A DNA stretch of 64,000 nucleotides from Plazaster borealis. Its lineage: Eukaryota > Echinodermata > Asteroidea > Forcipulatida > Labidiasteridae. The notes under the pieces were generated by a model that saw nothing but the letters and a program-made list of their open reading frames with translations, did not search any database and had not been told where the DNA came from. This document shows positions 45,608 through 55,500 of this stretch, piece by piece (position 1 is the stretch's first letter; every line of letters starts with the position of its first letter). Both the position numbers and the translations under genes were made by a program. The stretch lies in the NCBI GenBank assembly GCA_021014325.1, contig CM037472.1, positions 29,412,234 to 29,476,233 on the forward strand. The letters are read 5' to 3'.

Positions 45608-45925
45608 GGGCCCAATTTCATAAAGCCTGCAAGCAGACCTTTTTTCTGCTCCTACGGAGCGGCCAATAGCAGAATTTCTGTTTCATAAACACTGCTAACC
45701 GTGAGCAAAGTAAAAGGCACGCTAACTTGCCGGGGCCCAATTTCCGAAAGCTGTTAAGCAGAAAATGATGTTTTGCAATTTTCTTTGCTTATCTAAAAAA
45801 TGAGTGCGGCACCAGTGGCAACATAAACTTTATGGAAGCTTGGCTGGTAACCCGTTTCTGCTAAGCAAGATTTGTCTGTACTTAGCAAGTTTGTTTGTGC
45901 TTACAGGCTTTATGAATTTGGGCAA
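45608..45925. mobile_element. GGGCCC-terminal inverted-repeat elements, two nested copies
   Basis: GGGCCCAATTTCATAAAGCC at 45608, GGGGCCCAATTTCCGAAAGC at 45733 and the closing GGCTTTATGAATTTGGGC at 45905. It looks like one element inserted into or fused with another. Confidence 0.65.
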
Positions 45926-46156
45926 AGTTGTTTTAAGCAGACGAATAATGCCAATCGATCGTGAACACGCATACGCGTTGTAAATTTTTTGTCGTTTATA
46001 CACTTTTGCTTGTAATATTGCATGGTTTTTTTCCTGCTAAAGTAAGCACAGCAAATTGTTTACCGGTGAACATCTTTATGAAAATGGGTCTTGACTGTGC
46101 ATTAAGCGAGATGTTATAGCGGATACTGGTGAGAACAGTTTGGTCTTAATTTTTTA

Positions 46157-46200
46157 GACTGTTTGTTTGTTTGTTTGTTTGTTTGTTTGTTTGTTCGTTT
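46157..46200. repeat. (GTTT)n microsatellite
   Basis: About ten GTTT units in a row, roughly 300 bp beyond the stop codon of the class C receptor gene. Confidence 0.9.
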
Positions 46201-46510
46201 TGTTCTTTTCAGGCAACTGTTTGCACATTATGACTATGACGCCACTTTTGTATTGCTAACGGAAAACCATTATAAAGCCAACCCCCACGCTATCAGTCTC
46301 AGTCATTACTCTTGAGCTGTTGGTATGACTGGACAAACTATTCCCTTTATGCAATCAATACTATGTCCGTATTTTTGTGAAAATAAACCACAATGAGTGC
46401 AGTATTGAATTTACTATTATATTTGGCATAAAGCCGAACATAATTACGCGTTTAATTTAAACCTATATGACGTTGCACGTAATGGACTACATAGTTTGTA
46501 ATAAAGTTAT

Positions 46511-49500
46511 TCATTTTTCTATGGTATTCGAAACAACGGCAGCTGTTCCTGACGTTGACGGTCCGATCTGGTTGGTCCATTTCGGTGTAAAGGTACCATG
46601 CCAGTCTCTTGTACTCATATCGTCTTGCGGCATGTACTTAACTGCATAGAGCTTAGGCAGGTATTGGCACACCAGCGTAATATACGCGTTCAGCATGATC
46701 GCAAAGCATAAAGTGCCAACCTTCTGGAGCGACTGCGCGGCCGTGACGTAGACAGGCACCGCGGCAATGTACAACACAAGGGTGGAGTACACGCTGATGA
46801 CAATGAACTTTGATTCGTTGAAGTTACTGGGTACTTTACGAGCTTTGAAGGCGTAAAAGCAGCATGCTAATACGAGAAGGAGGTTATAGATGCAAGACAC
46901 GATGAAACCAGCACCATAGGAGCAGTATAATTCAATGCGACGGTCGTCCGTCTTGAAGATCAACTCCACTGGGGCGGACGGTGACAAGATGGCCGACAAT
47001 ATGGACAACACAATCTGAAGAGTGAAATAATTGGTTAGCAAACTGTTTTGTAACGAATAAAAGTAAGTCTCGCGAGGAGTCCAGTTCTATTTTGTTCTTG
47101 CAGTACCATCGTTGGAATGGATCGTTAAATTTCTAATGCATGAACGAATTGCCCTCCTGTCATGTTAATATCAATACATTGCGAGTCCTTATCTCCCATT
47201 AGGATCTATGATGAGACCAGCTCCAAGGTACAACTCTCTGGTGTCGTATTACAAGCTCGAGTATGGAGCACCACAAAGCAATAGATGCACCAATAGCTTT
47301 TTGTACAGCCTTTAAGAAGGTCCAGGGTACATTTCAATACTACTTTGTGTAAAGGAGACTACACCCTATATCTGAGAGTCGAGTATTAATGATTGGGAAC
47401 AGTAAATCGGAGGGGTTTTGAGTTCGCATTCGTTGCTGTGGTGTTTCAATTTGTTGTTACAAAGAAAACACAAGCAAACAAACATTTTATAGCTACACAC
47501 TAGTTGATTTTAATGTCACCACCTTGGTACTCACCTGAACAGATATGAAAGCAAGACAGGCAATGACTTGATGTTTGGGACCAGTGAACTTCGGCCTTTG
47601 GGTGGATTTGCGGGCCTTTGTAAAGATTCGAAAGATGCGATTCACCTATCGAAAAGACATTTAATTTAATGTATTTTAAAAGTGAGACCTTTAAGCATTG
47701 AGTGGCACTGTTGCCGCAATTTGCTACCATTGTCAGAAGCACCGCGGTAACAAAGTTCTCCTTCTCTTTCACCATGAGTGTTCTGGATTTTTTTACATGC
47801 ATTTTTACACAGGACCCACTTACATTCAACCCGAAGGACAAGGTAACTATTCTAGTTATACCCGGTATGGCTTACTCAAGAACACAATTGCCGTTACCAG
47901 GACCCGAACCCACAATCTAACAACACTGCAACTTGAGTCTGGTGCTCTAGATTGCTCAGCACACCGAGCCATTGTCGTAAAAAGACGTACACTACTTAGA
48001 CAATGAAACTATCCGTCCTCAACCTCGTTCCCAGGGTCGATCGACCTCGCCGCACCATTTTTTCCCCAGCACGCGCTGCTCGACGGGAGGTATATTATAC
48101 CATAGGTCCTTTGGGTTAAATGTATAAAGAAGATTTTTCTGAAATTCCAAAGAAAACAAATTGAAAACATTGGATCCTTCTTCATTGACTTGTATAACAG
48201 GTTCATACCAGTGATACGTTACTGTACACAATAGTTCACTATTTGGGGACTCTTGCAGTTCCTATCGGGAAAAGAGAAATCGCACCACCAGGGGCAAACT
48301 TCATAAAGGGTCAGCACAAACAATATTGGTAAGCACACAAAAAACGTCCTAAGCAGGAACAAGTTACAAGCTGAAATGCCATTATGTTTACAGTATTGCG
48401 ACACTTTTTGCTTGGAGGGAAACATTGGCTGGGTATTTCTTCGGCTTAACTGCATTAATTTAAAAGTTACGGGATCAACTCACAGGAGCCATCTTGTCAA
48501 TATCTATAGACAATCAGATAATGCATTGGGGTATCTCTGGTGTGCACAAGGGTAAATGCCAATAGATAACAATGTGTAGATGGAAAAGCCAACGTAAGGC
48601 TCAGTGTGCACTGTGCAGTACCGGTATAGTGTTACATCTTTATTCCAGGTAGGTTAAAAAGTACAATTGCCGCCAAATGTATGATCAGGATGACCAAATT
48701 CACTTGACGTCATCAACCGCAATAAATCTTGGTTGCGCCATTTTTTAAGTCAGAGTCCGTGTGTGGTGTGCATGTTAATAGCTGATACGCATGCGGTTAG
48801 ATGCAGCCTCGCTACCACGGGCACCGCACCATATCGGTAGCTCTCGTCGCTAATGAGCGAGCAAGGCATGCTGGAAAAAATGGCGTAGAGAGATCGATCA
48901 CCCCTGGGAACGAGGTCGGATTACACGCACACCATTACGTGCGATTTGACTCCAAAAATTGCAGTCTGTGGGCACCGTGTGTGACGTCAAACGATCGACA
49001 GCTAGCCTCCCGAGATGGAATGAAATTTGTGTTGTTTTTCAATATTATTTTTTTATTATTATTATGGATATCTGCAGACCCTCAGAAGAGAAAATTACTT
49101 CAAGAAGATGTAAAAACATGTTTTTTATTTGTGTATTAAAACAGCACGTTTTCCTTGCTACTGGCAGCTGCAGCCACCCCTCAGATGTGTATTGTAATGA
49201 CATTTGATAGGCCTATTAATATTATTAATCATATGCTCGCAGGGTTGAGAGAAGAGAGGAAAGGGTTTAATTTGTTTATATTACCTTCAACAGAGTAGGA
49301 GCGTAGATGAGCGTAGTACACAAGGCAAGCATCATTTCGGCTAAAGTACAGGAGACTTGCGTGGGCTCGGCGAGCAGCACCAGGCACGAAGAAAACGTTA
49401 AGGTCAAACTGGCCACATTGATACTGGACAGCTCTCGGCTACTCGCTTTAATCAGCGGGTGATTGTTGTACACTAGGAGGCCAGTGATGGTGCATGCTGA

Positions 49501-52500
49501 GAGCACAATACCCAGGCCAGACATGGTGAGAATGACTATGACAACAGAGTCACTCCAAACGATAGGGGAAGGGATAATGAGTTGACAAACGGAACGTGTG
49601 TCATCCGGCCACTCTTTCCTGTTGCATCGTTTACACTTGGTGCCGTTTAACACCTAGATATAAAAGAAAATCAGAATTTACCAATAGATTTGTAATCTTT
49701 AACAAAACATTTTTTGAACTCTGACTTTTTTGCGTAGATAAATGAATAAAATACGTGTGGGAAAGTAAAACAAAAACAGAAAACGGAGCATGTCGTTAAA
49801 AGAACACAACGGTTTTATTTCTCGTTTTATTCAAACATACACAATTATGTTTGAACAAACTTAATGCAAAGTTAATGTTTAACTTCACGCATTAATAAGC
49901 AATCAAAATTCATGTAAACTTGTTTAGTAATACTAAACAAGTTTACATGAATTTTGATTGCTTCCAAAAGACGACTATGCGGCTAAATTGCTTTTTTATT
50001 ACTGGAATAGATATTGCTACAAGGTAATGTAATCAGTTAACAATTGCTTGATTGAACATTGGCCTTGAATACCTTATTATTTGAGGGGAAACTATAGAGT
50101 AATTGGCTGTTAAGATTACAAAAACTATGGATGCTTTTGAAAGATCTTTTCAATCGTGGTTTCTAAAAAGAGCTTTTATCAGACCGTAGAGCAAGGACCT
50201 TGCTCTATGATCAGACCTTCCGAATCCCATTAGGAATCTGCAGCACTCCAAAATCCGAATTGATACCGGCATTCTGAAGCATAGCTTTCAAATGCGAGTT
50301 AATTGAGTTTGTATTTTGCAATATGACGAGCTCCATTTTGTTGCCAGGTTAATGTAAAGGGCAGAGAAACCTAGAGGCTTAGGTAATGTCATATTATTGA
50401 GAATCGCTAAAAGCCCAGCATTGATCAAGACTGTTTTGCTCGGCTGTAGTTAATATCCACGGATGGAGTCTTTACGGACGATACACAATCGCACCCACCC
50501 ATTTGTTGTTGATATTTAATGACGTCATGTTTCAAGTTTCACTTTGAAAGGGTATCAAATCAAATGATATTTTACAACATTTTAACGTGAGGATAGAGAC
50601 TTGTAATTTGTTCCCACTTTCATATTGAGGACTCTTTTAGATATTGAGTGCATCACAAAACTTATTCTGACCTTGGAGACCCTCTACTAAAAAATATTTG
50701 TTTACATTTTAAAGTTTTAAACTGCAAACAAATTTAGTGAACTCACGTTTCGACCCTAAAAGAGTCTTTCTCAAAGGTTAATTTACAACACAACAAACAC
50801 ATACCAGCATACTAGTGTATAACAGAAGCAATCAGGTGGAAAGTAGTGAGGAGAGAGAAGCAGGATGCAGTCAAAAATGCAAGGGATGAACACTTCTTCT
50901 GACTTATCTTTGTGTGTTTTGAGTTTGGACTTTGAGAAAGACTCTGTAGGGTCGAAACGTGAGACCATTAACATTTTTTGTTTTGCATTTATATACCATA
51001 GGTCCTTTGGGTTGATAAGCAGTTGTAACAGGTAATTCTATTCTCTCATTGCGTAAGGACAGAGTAAAACGTCTTGAACATTTCATTTATCCAATGCAAC
51101 CAAATTCGCTAAAACTTGTTTAGCAGACCCGGTTTCAAAGAATAACTTAATAAAGACACAAGGTGTCACACCTGAGGGCAGAGTGTAGAAAAGTAAATCA
51201 AATCAGTTCTATCAGTCGACGAGCAACCGGAAAGTCGGATTATTTACGGTTCACACTTTGTTAAGTGCAGGTAAAACGGGATTTATGAATCATCTTTATA
51301 CCACGATGGCAGATTTTAAAGCATTAATGCCGTACATGTTTTACCCCCTGCACCAACATCACACGTGTGCGCGGCTCCTAGATGTAGCCCAAGGCCTAAA
51401 TGTAGCCCGACATAAATGTAGCCAAAAACTTGTACATTGTAGCCTAACCTAAATGTAGCTCCAAACTTGTTCTTAAATGTAGCCCCATCTTAATTGAGCC
51501 CCGAATTTGTAACTAAATGTAGCCCCAAAATCTGTTCATAAAGTTAGCACCGACCTAAATGTAGCCCCAACTTTGTACCAAAATGTAACCTCAAATTAAA
51601 TGTAGCCCCGACCTAGTTGTAGCCCTGAACTAGTATCTAAATTTAGCCCGACCTAAATGCAGCCCTAAACTTGTACCTATAAGGCCCGACTCAAATGTAG
51701 CCCAAAACTTGTAACCGTGTAGCCCCGACCAAAATGTCACTAGCCTGGGCTTTTAAGGTTAGCATTTGACAATCTTTTGAAATGCCGACCCTGATTTTCT
51801 TTTAAAAGGTTTTGAAGGTTGAATGGAAATTCCATTTGGAAAAAACTTGATTATTCAAGCTTATATTGAATCTTATATTGTTCTTAGCCACACGACAATT
51901 ATTGTGTACGTATATACACGATAAGAGAAATTTTGTTATTCATGTGGCAGCAATACGCTTCTAGTGTTAAGTGAGGTTGACAAGTTAATCATTTTTGGGG
52001 TAAGCATGGTAAACACCGAATTAAATTTGTTTGCCATGCGTAAAGTCCTAGACCCCACTCCCTCGTAACGTTTGTATGCTTAATTTTGTCTTAGTGACCG
52101 TGTTTTCCTAGCTATCATATTGTTGGCAATGAACCTACTCGACCGTGTTTTCCTAGGTATCTTACTGTTTGCAATGAACCCACTCGCTAGTACCTTCCTT
52201 TTTTAAGTGGACAACTAATTAGTTCAAGAAAGATATACCCTCTCCTCAAAAAGGTTGCCAGCCCTTATGGGTATTTTAATACGGCGTGGGCTAGCAGTTC
52301 CCATAGACTCATAATATAAACCCCAGCGCCTTGCCGATGGAACCTTGCAAAGGGCTGTGGATTCAATGTGCATAACAAACATTTGAACAAATTCAAGCGG
52401 GAACATTGACTCCCAAAATGGCGCAACCAAGATTATTGTGATGGTGACGTTAGGTGAATCGGGTCACTATTTGATAATGATAAAGTAGCAAAAACTCTAT

Positions 52501-55500
52501 CTTTTAGATATTCACACGTTGGTAAGTGCAGGTAAAACGGGATTTATGAATCATCTTTATACCACGATGGCAGATTTTAAAGCATTAATGCCGTACATGT
52601 TTTACCCCTTGCACCAACATCACACGTGTGCGCGGCCCCTAGATGTAGCCCAAGGCCTACATGTAGCCCGACATAAATGTAGCCAAAAACTTGTACATTG
52701 TAGCCTAACCTAAATGTAGCTCCAAACTTGTTCCTAAATGTAGCCCCGTCTTAATTGAGCCCCGAATTTATACCTAAATGTAGCCTCAAAATTTGTTCAT
52801 TAGCACCGACCTAAATCTAGCCCCAAATTTGACTCAAATGTAGCCCTAAACTTGTACCTGATCGTAGCCCCGACCAAAATGTAGCCTGGGCTTTTAAGGT
52901 TAGCATTTGACAATCTTTTGAGATGACAACCCTGTTTTTCTTTTAAATTGTTTTGAAGTTTGAATGGAAATTTCATCTGGAAAATACAGGCTATTCAATC
53001 TTACATTGAATCTTATATTGTTCTTAGCCACACACAAACCTGAGCATAATAATAGGCATCAATCATAGAAAGTATGTTGGATGTTCAGTCTAATTCTACA
53101 TCTATGGTCTAACATTATATTCCAAAATTTTACTGAGGACGAGCAGATGGCGTTGTTTCCATTGTATATGCACCGGACCCACCCCCACCCCCAGCACAAC
53201 CACCACTTCCACGAACACTCCGGATTCTTCGTTTTTAGGACCGGAATTTCCACTCTGTGTCTGTAAGATAGATTACGGCTTCCGGTGTCAAACATCATTC
53301 AACAGCAGAATCCTCTCTCCCAATCTGCATTATTCATCTGTGAGATTGCGATAATAGTCTGTGTACAACTATTACTTCCTGACTAGGATTTACGAACTAA
53401 TTAGGCTTAAAAGTATTTTCCTCTCTGCATGATGCCATCGCTCACTTATTGAGTGTCAGTTTTGAAGTAAAAAGGCGGTACTCCGCCATTTTTTGTTTAT
53501 TCACACCTTGCCAAATAGCATGCGGCGTGTCGTGGCCGAGCGGATAAGAACACCGAACTCAAGCTCTGGTGTTTCTGATCAGCAGAGTGTGGGTTCGAGT
53601 CCCAGTCGTGACACATGTGTCCTTAAGCAAGACACTTAACCACATGCTTCGTCCTTCGGATGGGACGTTAAGCCGTTGGTCCCGTGTGTTGTGTAATGCA
53701 TGTAAAAGAACCCAGTGCACTTATCGAAAAGAGAAGGGGTTCGCCCCGATGTTCCTGGTTTGATTGGCTGCATATATTGCGCAACAGCACCTTGAAAACC
53801 ATTACATGGTGCTATGTAAAGGAGTAGGTCTCATACTTACGTAGCCCCACATACCTTGCAGGAAAATACTGAATGTTGAAGCGCCTTGAGCGTCACTGAG
53901 TGACGGATATGGGCGCTATATAAGAAGCCATTATTATTATTATTATTATTATTATTTATTATGCCAATTGTCTTGTTACCATTGGGTTGTTTTTTTTTCA
54001 CACACAAAAATCCATCAATGACCAGCTATTCCGGAATTCCCGTAGGAATTGTACAGCAATTACTCAGCATTGGTACTAATAAGGTAAAGTATTATAATTC
54101 TACAAAGGGACACTGCGGGCTCATCTTAAAATAAATTTAGCTTGAATCGATTTTATTTAGTCAAAAGAGTCTATATAATTATAATGCTTTGGGCGGTTTA
54201 AAAGTGATTTGGTTCTCAACAAAAATGTATTACACGCTAAAATCTAACTGTTACTCAATGAGTCAATGATGCTGTCCGATTGTGATTTTTTGTTGATGGT
54301 GTCACGCAGGGTTAAAGGAATGGTTAGGTACGGAAGCGTATTGCCGCAACATGAATAAACAAAAAACTCTTATGGTGTACGTACACGATAATCGTGCACG
54401 TACACCATAAGTCCAAACTTATCGTGTGGCGGCAATACGCTTCTTTAGTTATCAAGTTATGTATAAGTTATCACACAAAAACGAACAAAACGAATTATAT
54501 CATGATGCCATGCTTAAAGTCCTAGACCTCACTCCCTCGTACCGTTTAGTCACCGTGTTTTCCTAGGTATCTCATTTTTTGCAATGAACCTTTTCTTTCT
54601 TAAGTTGACAACTAATTAGTTCAAGAAGGAATTAACCTCTCCTCAAAAGGTTACCAGCCCTTATGTTTTTTTTTAATACGGCGTGGGCTAGGAGTTCCCA
54701 TACACTCAAACCCAAGCGCCTTGCCGATGGAACCCTGCAACGGGCTGTGGATTCAATGTGCATTGCAAACATTCGAACAAATTCACGCGGGGGCTTTGAC
54801 TCCCAAAATGTCAGGTTTATTGTGTCAATATCCGATAATGATAACGTAGCAAAAACGAAATAATGAAATATTAAAAAAGCTTAAATAATGTTAGTGTTTC
54901 AGAACCAAGGTGGTGTTGTATACATTGTAATACACTTGTTCAAATGACTACGTTTTTTCGCATCAGTGATGATTAAATTCCATGATGATTATATTATTAT
55001 CAGATCAATAGTAGTTCTCAATTTATTTTATAAAATGCTTGCCTTCTTTATGTAATGCATCAAGACCACCCCCTTTTTCCACTCTCCAGTATCTGCCTTT
55101 TCTTAAGCCCTGTATTCCTAATTGTCTCAACCTGTTACAAAAGCGCGACCCTCTCTCAATATGTAACATAATTTTCTCCCCCTTTAACAAAATTCCTCTC
55201 TCGGTCTTTCTTCAATTATTTGTTTCATCATCCTATTTGACATTTGACATTGAATTTTATTTAATTACATGGCCATTGTTCCTTGTGTCTCTGTCTTGAT
55301 TGTTCCGTCTCTCGTCCTTGTTGATTGTTCTGTTTTCTCCTTGTTCGTTTGTTTGTGTGCTTTTCGTTTATTGTTTTTAATAAGCCTTTCTCTATACAAG
55401 CCCCATACTTCCACCTTCAATACTGTTATTTTGTTTTCGATTACTTTAAGATTTCTATATCTTCATCGAATATGGAAATGGAAATTATGGAAAGATGTTG

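Larger units (their letters stand above)
37684..46510. other. 8.8 kb intergenic spacer
   Basis: No coding exon with splice support is found. Contents are listed separately: an M4 and an M1 MITE, two adjacent hairpins, a GC-rich repeat block, a CAACGTTG-rich element and GGGCCC-type elements. The intervals 38570-40130 and 42100-44260 are AT-rich and otherwise featureless to me. Confidence 0.5.
47646..49284. other. Receptor intron 3, non-coding content
   Basis: Contains the SINE above and a GCGCAACC-type repeat at 48690-48925. An inverse relative of that repeat's right end (GGGGAAAAAATGGTGCGGC on the minus strand) lies at 48020-48065. The rest is unremarkable. Confidence 0.5.

Noticed and set aside
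46467..46649. Plus-strand frame over the end of the class C receptor
   Set aside because: A shadow of the real minus-strand terminal exon.
53525..53615. tRNA-Leu(CAA) gene
   Set aside because: The cloverleaf is nearly intact, but it continues directly into a SINE body and tail also seen in part elsewhere, so it is the SINE head.
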